Part shown: one piece after another, positions 1-12,170 of the stretch
Position numbering within the stretch: the first letter of the stretch is position 1
Layout: the number at the start of each line of letters is the position of its first letter
Source: Calliopum simillimum
Taxonomy: Eukaryota > Arthropoda > Insecta > Diptera > Lauxaniidae
Assembly (NCBI GenBank): GCA_951812925.1
Contig: OX638368.1
Coordinates: 15,625,187 to 15,689,186, forward strand
Length of the DNA stretch: 64,000 bases
Direction of reading: 5' to 3'
Program-made: the position numbers and the translations under genes
Notes under the pieces: model-generated
What the model was told of the DNA's origin: nothing
The model's input: only the letters and a program-made list of their open reading frames with translations
The model's database searches: none

Positions 1-86
1 CAACCCTTTAGACCGCTCCACCAATACCCAATGATATGAAGAGGTATTAAATTTGTATATTAAGCAAATGTTGTCCTGCAACATTA

Positions 87-530
87 CATAGAATCATTGT
101 GCAATCAGTTTCAATTCAAATAAGCAAAAGTAAATAAAAATGAGAAATTAAAATGGAAAAGTGAAATAAAAAAGGTTGAATAAAAAATATTTTAATAAAA
201 AAAAAAAAAAATAAAGCAAAAACAAATAAAAAAACGGAAAAAAAATAACCCGGGCTGGGTTCGAACTCACGTTGTTCTTACTGCAGCCTTATATGGAATC
301 ATTGTGTAATCAATTTCAATTCGGTTAAACAAAAGTAAATTAATAAGAGTTCCTTTCTCTTATTAATTTAGAAAAGTGAAATAAAAGGTGTTGAATAAAA
401 AATATTTAATTAAAAAAAAAAAAAATAAAGCAAAAAAAAGTTAAAAAAAAGTAAAAAAAAAAAATCTCCCGGGCTGGGTTCGAACTCATGTTGTTCTTAC
501 TGCAGCCTTATAAAAAATCATTGTGATAGT
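87..530. repeat. Two tandem ~219-bp units with a B-box-like motif
   Basis: Two units repeat with a period of about 219 bp; the anchor CCCGGGCTGGGTTCGAAC recurs around 250 and 469. Each unit has a long A-rich stretch, the CCCGGG block and a shared TTCTTACTGCAGCCTTAT segment. GGTTCGAAC resembles the B box of a tRNA-type Pol III promoter, so a tRNA-derived SINE origin is possible. I see no A box or cloverleaf, so this is not called as a tRNA. Confidence 0.6.
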
Positions 531-744
531 GCTTCTAAATTTTTATGGGGATCAGAAGCGCTAGAAATGTTTCCTCTTGGGGTAGTACGTATGCGTACAC
601 ATATTTCGTTTTTTTATTTCACTTTTTTAACTTGTATTTAGCTGTTTAGCTTAAGAAAATTTTACGCTTAACTAATCTAACCGAAAACTGAATGAGTACG
701 TAAACAAGTAATTTTTTGGTAACTGTGCATACCTTTAATATTAG

Positions 745-1445
745 ATGGCCACGAATAGTACGATCACCAATGGAAAGATGATGCAATGCATAGTGGGTTT
801 AGCGCTCGGATATTATAAGGCCACAGTGTAGGTGTAGAATTAGGATACTAGATGGCCACAAATCGTACGACCACTAACTGAGGGCAGTTGTAGGGCTAGG
901 ATATTATCTGGCCACGAATAGTTCGACCACTCAAAAGAAGCAGGTGTAGGACTAGAAAATTAGTTTGCCACGAATAGTATGACCACTAATGGAAAGTAGG
1001 TTTTGGGTAAGGATATTAGATGGCCACGAGTAGTACGACCACCAATGGGAAGTTGTCACGAATAGTACGACCACTAAAGGAAAGCAGGTGTAGGATTCAA
1101 ATATTAGTTGGCCACGAATAGTGCGCCCATTAATGGAATGAAAATGTAGGATTTAAATATTAGTTGGCTACGAATAGTACGACCATTTATGGAAGGACGA
1201 TGTACGGACATTAATGGAAGGAAGATGTAGGATAAGGATATTAGTTTTCAACGAATAGTTCGACTACTAATGGACGGAAGATGTAGAATAAGGATATTAG
1301 TTTTTAACGTATAGTTCGATCACTAATGTAAGGAAAATGTATGTATGTATTCTCCTTTAACTCCTAGGAGGAGCATAGGGCGTAAGGAAAATGTAGTATT
1401 AAGATATTAGTTAGCCACGAATAGTACGACCACTAATGGAAATGG
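745..1445. repeat. Minisatellite, about 11 diverged copies of a ~55-bp unit
   Basis: The core GGCCACGAATAGTACGACCAC recurs with substitutions near 747, 852, 909, 965, 1020, 1052, 1108, 1164, 1245, 1303 and 1410. It is usually followed by ACTAATGGAAG and a GTAGGATTAGGATATTAG spacer. Copies are degenerate and spacing varies from about 30 to 105 bp, so this is an old array with internal losses and insertions. No coding potential was seen. Confidence 0.75.
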
Positions 1446-1679
1446 AAATAGGCGAGAGGGTAGAGGTATTAGGCGGATCCTGTGCACGTGGCTTCTATAT
1501 GCTTTCCCGTTATTGCATGCTGCTATAGAATTGTTGTTATCTGTGGTAAATATCCAAGTACAGTAGTGTCTGTGTATAGTGAACTAATTTTTGCAAGGCC
1601 TGTTCACAGTATCCAGGTTGTTCACTATATCAAGAACGACATTTTTTGTTTAAAAACTCGTTTTCTTTGCTCCAAATAC

Positions 1680-1957
1680 ATATTTGTATATCGTCGGGTT
1701 AAAACTATAACTAGACATCTACATTTTTCATGTTTAGAGAAAAAAGCGTTTCAAGTTTTTTGAAATTCGTTTTTTGTATGGGATTTGGCAGTTTTTGAAT
1801 TTTTATTCTTTATATAAAATTGGAAGGGAACCACATTTCAAAAAACCGACTATACTGAGGCATAGAGCCGTTTATTCTTCATATTTCTGTATATTTAACT
1901 CAAAACATCAATATATGTAGATGTCTAGTTGTAGTTTTAACCCGACGATATGTAAAT
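1680..1957. repeat. Inverted-repeat (foldback) element
   Basis: Arms of about 40 bp at 1684-1723 and 1914-1956 are near-exact reverse complements (ATCGTCGGGTTAAAAC against GTTTTAACCCGACGAT, plus the adjoining TAGACATCTAC block). The short ORFs across it look accidental. It is most likely a small nonautonomous DNA element. Confidence 0.6.
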
Positions 1958-2599
1958 GAGTTAATTAAAATAAATTTGTTGGAAAATAGAAATGTACATA
2001 TTTATTGAAAGAATTCGCGAATAGATGTTTGCTTCTTGCGTTCCGAAATTGACTTTTGGAGTACTCCATGTAAATACTCCAAAAATAATTTTGGTGTTCA
2101 CTGTATCGAGGTGTTCAATATATTCAGACAAGACTGTATGCATGTGCCATTGCCTGTTGCTAAGGGAAAATCATGTAACAGTTAATAACTCTGTTTACTT
2201 TGTTCTTCATTCTTTTAATTAGCTTTTTCCAAATTTATTTACTTATAAAAGCAATAGTAATAATAGTAGTAATGGCAGTAATAATAGTAATAACAATAAT
2301 AATGATGTTGTAGAATATGTGGCCAACAATTTGGTCCTGACATATTCTTTGATGTTGAGGCTAAATTCGGTTGTAGAATCTTTCTAGCATTTTAATGCAT
2401 TAAACCCTTTTGTACCAAAAATTTAAGAATGAAATTTTTGACATTCAAGAATTAAGCATCACAAGGTCGAGATTTACTCAAGAGAAACAGTGAAAGCATC
2501 CCAAAAAAGTAAAATTAAGTATGAATGAAACAATTTTGAATACAAAGTAGATTATGTATTTATTTATTATTAATATGTATATTAAGAGACAAGAAACGT
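1958..2599. other. Intergenic, no gene seen; TAA/TAG-type microsatellite
   Basis: The stretch is AT-rich with a trinucleotide-type microsatellite around 2243-2310 (AGTAATAATAGTAATAAC-like). It lies downstream of the minus-strand CstF-50 stop codon and should contain that gene's 3' UTR. No other gene is supported. Confidence 0.5.
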
Positions 2600-5500
2600 T
2601 TATTGATTTGATGTACGTCGATACCAAAAGCGAGCACGAAAATCATCGGAACACGTTAAGAAAGCCGGTGAATTAGGCGAATGTGTTATAAAACGCACTG
2701 GACCATTATGACCTAATGACATTAGATTTAGTCGTCCACCACTACGCGAATTCCATGAGCACAATGATGTAGTGGCTTCATCAGGGAAGAGTACATAATC
2801 CTCGGTGTGATTAAAAACAGCCTGCGTGTTGTTTTCTTGTTTACCTGTTGTACCGGCTCCAGTATATGTTTGTATTGGGCGGCTTGTACATAATTCCCAT
2901 AAATGAACAATCGAATCTTTTCCAGATGAAAGCAAATACTAAACCAAAATTATGCATTAGACATTTAATTGAATTCAACTAAATTATTTAAGTTTAAGCA
3001 AAAAGTGAAGAAAAATAATCGAAACGACCTTACAAAGCTTACACAATCATACAGAATCGATCACATGAAAAACTTAAGCGTACCCAGCAAACCAAACGTT
3101 CCGATTTCGTAACGAAATTGTTACGACGAGTCGACAAACTTTTTCGATTTCGATACCGAATTCGTTACGAAATCTTAACGAATTTTGTATGAGAGGGTTG
3201 ACACGACTTCGTAACGCTTTTTCTTTACGAATTCGTAACGCCTTGTCTTTACGAAATCGTTACGACGTGTCGGTACGAATTCGTAACGCCGTTTCTGTAT
3301 GAATATATAACGCCGTGTTTTTACGAATTCGTTACGAATTGTTCTTCCCATTTTTTTTTTTTTATTTCAGTTCAATTTATGTAAATTTCCCATCATACAT
3401 ACATAACATATTTCACGGTGTTTAATTACAACAAAATGTTGTTATTTTGTCTGTGAAATATATATTTTATTAAGCATATGATTGAATATTGACGTAAAAA
3501 TTTTTTCAAACAAAAGAGAAAAAACCCAGCAAACCAAACGTTCCGATTTCGTAACGAAATTGTTACGACGAGTCGACAAACTTTTTCGATTTCGATACCG
3601 AATTCGTTACGAAATCTTAACGAATTTTGTATGAGAGGGTTGACACGACTTCGTAACGCTTTTTCTTTACGAATTCGTAACGCCGTTTCTGTATGAATAT
3701 ATAACGCCGTGTTTTTACGAATTCGTTACGAATTGTTCTTCCCATTTTTTTTTTTTTATTTCAGTTCAATTTATGTAAATTTCCCATCATACATACATAA
3801 CATATTTCACGGTGTTTAATTACAACAAAATGTTGTTATTTTGTCTGTGAAATATATATTTTATTAAGCATATGATTGAATATTGACGTAAAAATTTTTT
3901 CAAACAAAAGAGAAAAAAGAAAGAAAATGTTTAAATATTGTTTAGATAAATCTGAACGAAATAGTTACGAATTCGTATCGAAATGTCGGAAGAGTTCCGA
4001 CTTTGTTCCGACAAGTCGAAAGAAAAATTGATATAAAAAATCTTTACGAAATAGTTAAGAAATCGTAACGAAATGTCGAAAGAAAAATTTAAAAAAATTA
4101 TTACGACGAAACGTTACGAAATAGTTACGAATGCGTAACGAAATTTCGGAAGAGTTCCGACTTTCTTTCGACTGAGTCGGAATTCCGACAAAGTCGTAAG
4201 GTTTGGTTTGCGGGGGTAGTACCGAACAATGATCCGAAATATTTCTTTTGATATTTGGACGATAGATAAGGAAATATAGCAAACTCTGATGAATAGGGCG
4301 AAACATGACAAGTAACATACAAGAAACAATGCCTATTCAACAATAAAATACTAAACATAAAAAAGTTTCTTGTTTGAATTTTTTTCGCTCTGGGGCTCCA
4401 CTCTTGGAGTTTGTGATATTTTTGCCATTTAAATTTTAAATTCTGTAAATTGAATTCAAGAAACAGCGCTCGGCGACACGCCCCCTTTACTGAAAATATT
4501 CTAACCAGTCAGCAATGCTCGTGTCGACGAGTTATTAGGAAAATAGAAAATGTTATTTTCCAAACGAAGTGAGCATTGAAATGGGTTTTTTCTCGATCAG
4601 TCTATTTTCACAAAGTAGATAACTTTAAAGTATGAAACTTTCTTCACAACTCGTTCTTACCTTGCCATTGCGTGTAAATTCCAAAGAGCAAATTTCTGCA
4701 CCAGCATGTGCATCCGGTATAGTATTTATACAACGACCACTAACACCATCCCAAATTTTAATTGCACCATCAAGACTTCCAGTAGCATACAATTTAGCAG
4801 TGGGTGCATATTTAACACTAGTCACAGCTGCTTTATGTTGCTGCGATGGAATAGCGCTTACAAAACATTGACCAGTGTGAACATCATAAACACGCAGTAC
4901 ATTATGTTCCGTGCCAATTGCCATATAGTCACCAGTTGGATGAAATGACATACAAATTACAGGCTCACAGTCTGTAAACACTTTATGTGCCTTCTTTACG
5001 GATGGTTTAGCAATGTCAAAAAGCTTAACAGTACCATCGCGAGAACCTGATGCTAAAATATGTTCTTTAGGGTGAAATTCCAGAAAAGCTACTTCATCGG
5101 TGTGGTCGTATAGCGTACGTATAACAGGATGACCTTGTTGTTCACGTCCCGGATCTAAATCATCTGGTGCTGATTTAGCCAACATACGTTCAACATCAAG
5201 AATTTTTATGCTGGCGTCTACACTACCTGTGTATTAATTAAGATAATTAATCGATGTACTATGGATACTCGCTAATGTTGTTTACCTGTTGCCACCAATG
5301 ATCCGTCGAAAGAGAAGGCACCTGCACGACATGATTGTTTGTGAGATGTCACATAGGCTGTTTCATAAGAAGCTGGTTCTGGCGCCATTGCCGTACTCTC
5401 TGGCTCAAATTCTAAATCAATGCCGGGCAGAACATCGTCGCGTGGCGGTTGTTCCTTTTCTGTTACAGTCTGCATACCGGCAATCATTACATGCAGTAAA

Positions 5501-5717
5501 CGTTCGCTTGGTGCACACTCGTCCGCTTTTACTAGCATTGATAGTTCCATGGAAAATTTCTCCAAACCATCATACATTAGTTGACTACATATTTGGAAGC
5601 GAAATTGTTTATAGAGAATGCCAATTTAATTAATGTTTCTCACCTGATAATCAACCTGTAAAGTATCTCCCTGTTTTTTACAAGGTTCCTTGGATCCAAA
5701 ATTTCTATATCGCGCAT
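2600..5717 (-). CDS. Cleavage stimulation factor 50-kDa subunit (CstF-50/CSTF1), WD40 protein
   Basis: This is the WD40 subunit of CstF, which binds the GU-rich downstream element during nuclear pre-mRNA 3'-end cleavage and polyadenylation. Four coding exons join in frame with GT..AG borders: 5644-5717, 5286-5584, 4661-5226 and 2600-2938. They give 425 aa, against 431 in human. The start at 5717 is the only ATG that reads through exon 1 into LIISQLMYDG, the conserved N-terminal dimerisation region. Other landmarks are [22 protein letters not shown] repeats with [14 protein letters not shown] and [13 protein letters not shown], and the C-terminus [14 protein letters not shown], all typical of the family. 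The 1.7-kb third intron carries a TIR element. The gene is divergent from the Nop16 gene. The family call is very secure; exon borders were read by eye. Confidence 0.95.
3082..4217. mobile_element. TIR element with a tandemly duplicated end, inside a CstF-50 intron
   Basis: The left end CCCAGCAAACCAAACG occurs twice, at 3083 and 3525, and the inverted right end GGTTTGGTTTGCGGGGG lies at 4200-4216. The first 442 bp (3082-3523) are a direct copy of the left part of the element that begins at 3524. The second copy lacks about 50 bp present in the first. The interior is rich in palindromic TTACGAATTCGTAACG-type motifs. No transposase ORF was found, so it is nonautonomous; the superfamily is unresolved. 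Confidence 0.75.
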
Positions 5718-6710
5718 TTTGTATCTTTATTTTTCTAATTAAATTGTTGAAAAATGCCTGTGTGAAAATTTGTAAACAATTCGACAATTCTTCATTCACA
5801 ATAGATTTTTCAGGGCTGCCAAGTTTATTGCAAATTGTGGAAGTTTATAAAATGGGAGTCACCATATCTAAATCACTGCCACAAATTTTATGATTTTTTA
5901 TTAGCTGTGCCTTAGACGGCAGCGTGTTTACACGGATATAACGCTGTTCTTCTAAAACGAGTATGTGCAATCTCCTTATTTGGTTTTACTTTATTCTGCT
6001 TTTCGTTTCCGCACCACTTCCCTCCGCTTGCCAAGATAATCGGTAAAAATGTGGTGCCACTATGTTAAAATCATATTAAACACAGCTTATATTTAGTGTT
6101 GTATGGCAACTTCAACAGTCTACTCTGTGGTTAATAATTAAACACGCAAATTTATTTGTGTTAAATTCAGCACTTTGGTTGTGGCTTTCCCATACGCTTC
6201 TCTGAAAGTACTTAATTAAACACTGAAAAAAATCGTCTAAAACACAGCTATTGTAAAAACTTTTAGCACAAATCCCAATTGGTTTTGTGCATTGCATTTG
6301 ACATTGTTCAGCTATAAACCTATCATGACATTGGCTGTGTTTTTGACGACAGTTTATCTCTGCTCTGAAAAACGTATGGGAAAGCAACAGCAAATGTGCT
6401 CAATTTAACATAGATAAGTAAACGTGCTTAGAACAAGCGTAGATAAACTGTTGTCAAAAAAACCGATATTGAGATCGGCAACAGAAAAAGCCATCAGGCA
6501 TTGTTATTTGATATCGAATCCGGAAATTCGGTTAGCTTGGTTTTTTCAAGCTTCCGACAGTATTCCGAAAAGCACCATTTGAAAGACGTGGCAACTCTTT
6601 TACAGTGGCTGCTTGAACTGTCAAAAACACGTGCGAAAATAAACAAGTGAAGCACGAAAAACACATTTTAACTAAATTTAATATTTAAAAACCTCTTAAT
6701 AAACGCAATA
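5718..6710. promoter_or_regulatory. Divergent intergenic region between CstF-50 and Nop16
   Basis: This 993-bp region lies between two start codons on opposite strands and must hold both promoters and 5' UTRs. Fragments such as GTATGGGAAAGC (near 6373) and its near-inverse GCTTTCCCATAC (near 6186) suggest that part of it (about 6100-6470) is an old inverted-repeat insertion. No TATA box could be assigned with confidence. Confidence 0.4.
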
Positions 6711-8041
6711 ATGAAAATTCGTAAAAATCATATACGCAAAAAGTACCGCTACGGTGTAAACAGAAAAACATTAAATAAAACACGTAGCTCAACTGGAAAA
6801 ATTAAAGAGTAAGTTTAGGCTGTAAACAAATATATCCTACATCTTTACTTATCATCTTGTTTCCTTTAGTCCAACATTGAAAAAGTTATGGGAAGATCGG
6901 AAGCGGCCCGGAAAGAATTTCTATGAAATGGGACTATCATCAGATCCCAATAAGGCAATACCGCTGCAAAGCTTTAAGCAGGAACGGCTAAAGTTTGCAA
7001 AAGTTGTTAATGGTTTTATCGAAGAAGAACTTGACGAAGAGGATAAGGTAACACTAAGAAGACCCCGACGTAAGGAATACGTAGCAAAGCAGTTGGAAGA
7101 AGAGGCCAACGAGTTACGTGAACCGCAATTAAGGTAATTTGTTTATACAAATGCCAAATACCTCGAAAATTAATTTAAATATAAAAAAATTATTATTTCA
7201 CGGCAGTCTTCTGGCGGTGCAAAAAAAAAGTTGTGTACCCTAAATTTTTTTACGGTATATTGTACAACAAACAATTTCTAAGTCCTTATAGCACTCCATT
7301 TTTCATTAGATTTATTATTCCGGTCTTTCAAAATAACAAAAATAAAAGTTTGGTTCTTTTGACCTAACCTATGTATTTTTTGCGCTGATTCCGATTCCAG
7401 ATTCAGAATTGTTCATGGTTCTTGAGATATCATGACTTAAAAGATAAAAAACAACCACCAAAAATACCTATTTTCGCTGTTTTTGAAGTTATATAATGAG
7501 ATAATGTAAATTCTAACCTTAAAACCTAATATGGCACCTAAAAGTACTTTTATTATTGTTTGTGTGCTACTAAAGGACTGAAATAAAAAATTCAATAAAA
7601 AACGAAGTGCTATAAGGATTTTAAAATTTTTGTTGAAAATATGTCCAAACACGATGTTGAACCAAATCCCTTAAAAACTCGGGGTGTTCGAAACTTTTTT
7701 TTTAAATCACCAAAAGACTGTCATGTATTTATTTATTTCCGAGAAACTGCTTTTACTCTCATGTACATTATTAACTGATATTTCATTATTTAAACTGTAG
7801 ATTACCAAAAGGACTTGTACAGCAGCTTACATACTTCCTAGATAAACACAAATTCAACTACAAGGCAATGGTCACAGATAGACGTAATCATGATCAATGG
7901 ACGTGGAAACAATTTCGTATGAAGATACGTAAATTCATGTCTATTCCAGAACAATTTAACAAATATTTAGAAAAAAAGAACATCAAAGCTGGTGAAAGTC
8001 TACCGTGGCCAGAATATGACTCAGATAGTGAATGGAAATAA
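6711..8041 (+). CDS. Nucleolar protein 16 (Nop16) family, ribosome biogenesis
   Basis: Three exons join in frame: 6711-6808, 6870-7133 and 7801-8041, giving 200 aa. The N-terminus is strongly basic (MKIRKNHIRKKYRYGVNRKT), the middle has LKKLWEDRKRPGKNFYEMGL, and the C-terminal part has HDQWTWKQFRMKIRKF. This arrangement of a basic N-terminus, the LWD/LWE-type motif and a C-terminal Q-(W/T)-x-x-Q-x-R-x-K block matches Nop16 proteins, which act in nucleolar 60S subunit assembly. Length is in the family range (human 178 aa, yeast 231 aa, from memory). Introns are 61 and 667 bp. The ATG at 6711 follows AAATAATG context and is the only start that keeps the basic head. Confidence 0.85.
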
Positions 8042-9499
8042 AAATATGAAACTAAATGTAAACAGTAAAAATCTTTTGAATTTTTGAAAACATAACACAA
8101 GAGAAGCCGCTTTAATTTTCAGCTAATTTTGGAGCATAAGAAACTTTTCAAATGGGTGTGTTTTTTTTAACTGTAGCTGAATAATAACAATTTTCAAGAT
8201 AAATCAAAGCTCAGGCAAGAAATGACTCAAATATACATATTATGCACAACAAATGGTAAAATGGTAAAATGATATAAATTTAGTATTTTTGATGGGCAAT
8301 ATTACTATTTTACCCGCAGTTATAAATATGTCCTATACTCCTATTGTTATCGATCTTCTCACTACCCAAATAATATGTTATTTTTCCGCAAAAGTATATG
8401 AAAGTTTAAAGTGTTAGTAAGTTATATTTGATTCTCCCAGAAGCCAATGCGGTTAAGCCAATTTTTTAATATTTTCTGATATTTGCAAATTTTTATTAGA
8501 ATAAAAATGACTGTTTAATTAGTTCAATATAAAATTATCATACTTCAATTTAGGAAAAAGCGAGTTGGTACTTTCATTAGTACTATACAAGCAATAAAAA
8601 AACAGTCAATAAACTAACTTCATAAATAATATTCTTCTTTGTTATTGAAGGATTTACTCGTTTTTTCATTGTTTATGGGTCAAAAAGCCTTGTTTATACC
8701 TTCTGCATATGTTGTAATATAATTTCAGAAGATTTTTAAAAATAAGTATAATTAAAAACACAAATTTGCTCAGACTTAACCGCATTGTTTTCTAAGCGAC
8801 TCATTTAATGATCCTTAATTTTTTCCTCCAGTAAAAAATTATCAATAAAATTTTATTTAAATTGTTTTAAAAATATTTCAGTTAAATTTCAGCACAGAAA
8901 TATTTGAATTTAAAACGACTATTGCTTTATTGGAATTAGTTCGAAGATTGCCAACCAATCCTTAGGTATACCTTTCTCACTACACGTTTGGACTAGTCTT
9001 GTCTCTTTTTACGTGTTTAACATTTGTGAAACTGTTGCTATTGCAGAATGCAACCTGAATATCTGAAAGGGTTGAAAATCATTAATATGACTGCTATGCT
9101 TCCGGTATAACTGACAAAGCATAGATATCCGATTCATTTTTTGGGAGCTTTTAATAACTGAAAAATGTCTCATATATTACATGCAATTAAATTGAACACA
9201 TTTATCTGTCAACCACAAAGTACAACATTACCCGGCTGCCAATTTTGTTCTCAATGCGCAGTTTTCATCATCGACAGCTTGCCTCTGTCTCTTCGTGACG
9301 ACCCGGGCCACACTCTATAACTATTTCATGAAACCATGCAACAACCACTCACAGCTGGTGGTATGTCAGACGGAAACTCATTTGCTGTTTATAAATTGTG
9401 CAAGTATGAGTATATGCATTGCAATTGTATCGGTCCCTTCGTTGCGAAATGCAAGCTGCATGTAAAGTAGATTTTCCCTGTTTAACATACAATAGTGGA
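8042..9499. other. Intergenic, AT-rich; no gene seen
   Basis: This is the Nop16 3' UTR and the upstream region of the eEF1A gene. From about 8900 the sequence becomes less AT-biased. The stretch 9230-9330 (CTGCCAATTTTGTTCTC, CTCTTCGTGACGACCCGGG) is compositionally unlike the flanks and may be promoter or UTR DNA. No ORF over 80 codons was seen. Confidence 0.4.
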
Positions 9500-9777
9500 A
9501 AATTCGCATAACACTAGTGCACTCGCTTATTTATTTGTGCTGCACAATTTAGCTGGGTTCGTATCCCTCCGCCGCCACCGCCACAGCCATCAATTATATT
9601 GGGACACATGCATGGGCGTCAAGTGCAAATTGGGAGGTATACCCCTTCTCGTCTAATTCTACCCTGCAACATGAATTTGTGGTTTGCTAAGTGAGTATCT
9701 TAGTGCGCCGCGACTTTTCCAGCGCATGTGCATCTGGGCCATTGTGAAAATCGGCCTTTCCGTCTTTTGTGCTCGAG
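9500..9777 (+). promoter_or_regulatory. Probable promoter and 5' UTR exon of the eEF1A gene
   Basis: A strong donor CTCGAG|GTAAGTGG ends this compositionally distinct segment at 9777, with a second possible donor (CTAA|GTGAGTATC) at 9686. A matching acceptor CATGCATAG|CATCG is at 13960-13961, 50 bp before the eEF1A start codon. Fly eEF1A genes usually have a leader exon spliced just upstream of the ATG, so this is a reasonable candidate. It is inferred from splice signals only. Confidence 0.4.
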
Positions 9778-10734
9778 GTAAGTGGAAGGAATTTTTTTAA
9801 ACGTTAATGAAAATCTATAAATTTCAATATTAATTTAAAGCATCGTTTAGCAAGATATAACGTCGAGTATTCTTGAATATTTGCATTTAATGAAAGTGTA
9901 CATATTTTTGTGAATTTCATTAGAGTAGTGAGTTTTATTTGAAAATATATTTTTTCAAATTTGCAAAAGTTGGGAACGTGTGTGTGTACAATCTTAAATT
10001 GCAGTAGAGAAAATTGCAATGCCGGCCGGTGAAAAATTGAATATAAAATGAAAATGCAATTTCTAAAAACAATTAGCTTGTCAGTGCTTAATTAAAATAC
10101 AGGTTAACAATTAAAGTTTATTATAAACATGCGAAATTGATAATAAAAAGTACATGTGGGAGGTTGTATGCATAGTGCACCTACGTAAAATTCAATTAAT
10201 GCATTCAATATGGCGTCCAAAAGACTTTCTATTAAACAATTTAAGATTTTAAAAGAGTAATTTAAAAAAAAACTAATGTGAAAAATTGCAAACTACAAAT
10301 TTTTATGTAATATATAGTACTACTACTATGTGTAGCAACATGCTAATTAAATTAAACTTGAAATGAATTATATTTAATAATTACATTAAATTTTATTCAC
10401 TAATGAATAATGTAATTAAGAAATATTTTAAATTATATAACTGTTTAATTTCATGAATTGTTAAAATAAATGTTAATGGGGAATATCAAGTGGCACATGT
10501 AGAAACATTTTAAGATTGAATTTTTCTCGAATTTGTAATTGCAAATTGCAAATTTATGAAATAAATGGAATATAGTTATTTTAATTATACATATTTCGAT
10601 TCAAATGAAAGTTATAGAATTTTCGGCACCTAGACTTTATAAGCCTTCACGCAAAAATTTGTACATTGATTTTTTTTTTAGAAAATTAGCAACAAATGAA
10701 AACAAGAAAAATCGTTTTCAATGTAAATTTTGAT

Positions 10735-11165
10735 GCTAAATGCGAGTCCGGCCTAAGGATTGCTATATCTCCTATGATTTTCGGGAAATCTTAACCTAAA
10801 AGTTTTGTTTTTCAAGCCACAAAACATGTTTAAAACGAAGTTTAAAATTTATCGATATTTTTCTTTTTCTTCGAAATATCTTAAGCTGAAATATCGAAAA
10901 TCTTGGATTTTTGCTTTTTTCAACAGGTTCGAAGAAGAAAATAGATATCGATATAATTCTGTGGACTTTTAACAAAACAACATAACTCGAGATAAAACAA
11001 TTCTCCAGAATTATTAAAAATGTATTGAATGAAGAGATTCAGCACTGGATCAACGAAATTAAGCCACATTATTATAGCAGTTTAACAGTTTTTTAGCTCT
11101 CCTGAAAAGTTGCCAATTTCGAGTTAGGTTGTTTTGTTAAAATGGCACAGAACTCAAACTGGGTT
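10735..11165. repeat. Dispersed repeat, copy A
   Basis: It carries the blocks GGCCTAAGGATTGCTATATC near 10752 and GCTCTCCTGAAAAGTTGCC near 11096, followed by AATTTCGAGTTAGGTTG. The same blocks in the same order occur at 47.5-48.2 kb. The shared DNA is diverged and has no ORF. The family is not identified. Confidence 0.6.
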
Positions 11166-11697
11166 ATATATTGTTAAATAGCTTAGGATTTCCTTGTTCT
11201 ATTATATAACCTCAAAAGAATCAAAAAACAAAAATTTTTATACTGCATATTACATGTTTGCATATTACAAAAAGGATGATGGTTTGAATTGAGATTTCTC
11301 GAAAACCATCGAAATTTACATTGAAAATGATTTTTCTTGTTTTATTTTGTTGCTAATTTTCTAAAGAAAACCCAAAAATTCATTTGTTTTTCTTCTACAA
11401 AAATATTGTTAAAAATACGTATACAATATTTCGTTACCACGATCAGCTAGAACTTTCGCAAATATCATATTTGAATCAACAAGCAAACGGCAAACTGCAT
11501 ACTCAGTTTAAAGTTATTTTTTGTCAAACTTTTTTTTTTGATACAGAAAAAAATTTGAAGACCATTTGTTGTATCAGAAAGTTGACCCTCAAAATCGATT
11601 AGCTTGCTGACCGATATAAAAAAAACTTTTTCTGTATATTTGGACCCCAGTGAATAAACTTGCATGAAAAAACCTGGAGTGGGACGACATCGAGGTA

Positions 11698-12170
11698 GAG
11701 TTGGGCACGGGCCGTGCTTTTTTTCGTGGCCCGCTGGCCTTTGTTCTTCGACGTCGGTCTCGGGCCTTGAAATCGATTTTTGCGCGAGCTTCGTGCGGGC
11801 CCAGGCCTAACAACAAAAGCCCGATATTTAGAGGCCCGTAATTCTCGGGAACGTTGAGACGTATAAAATGTGAAAAAATTCTGTTTCTACATAAAAATAT
11901 GAAAAATAATGTATAAATGTGGGGCCAAAATTCGACCAAAAAACTCAAATAAGCACTTCATGTATAATGTTTGTTTGGTCCTCGTTTGAAAATCATTGAT
12001 TTAGCTTCATCAATACGTTAACATTTTTTTTAAATTATGAAAAAGGTGTGGATATGTAATAATATAGTTGTATCGGGAATGGCTCGGGCTTCGACAAAAA
12101 ATATTCGTGCAGGCCCGGGCTTTTTTTCAAATGCTTGTTTCGAGCCTTAAAACGTTGGCCCGTGCCCAGC
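11698..12170. mobile_element. GC-rich nonautonomous TIR element (MITE)
   Basis: The ends AGTTGGGCACGGGCC and GGCCCGTGCCCAGCT are inverted. The flanks ACATCGAGGTA (left) and ACATCAAGGTA (right) may be a target-site duplication of up to 11 bp with one mismatch. The element is about 470 bp, more GC-rich than its surroundings, and repeats GGGCC/GCCCGG motifs. No transposase was seen. Confidence 0.65.

Noticed and set aside
249..268. tRNA gene suggested by GGGTTCGAACTC
   Set aside because: Neither strand has an A box, acceptor stem or pairing T stem; only a B-box-like word is present, repeated in tandem.
4055..4358. Overlapping minus-strand ORFs of 71-87 codons
   Set aside because: They lie in the palindromic end of the TIR element in the CstF-50 intron and resemble no protein.
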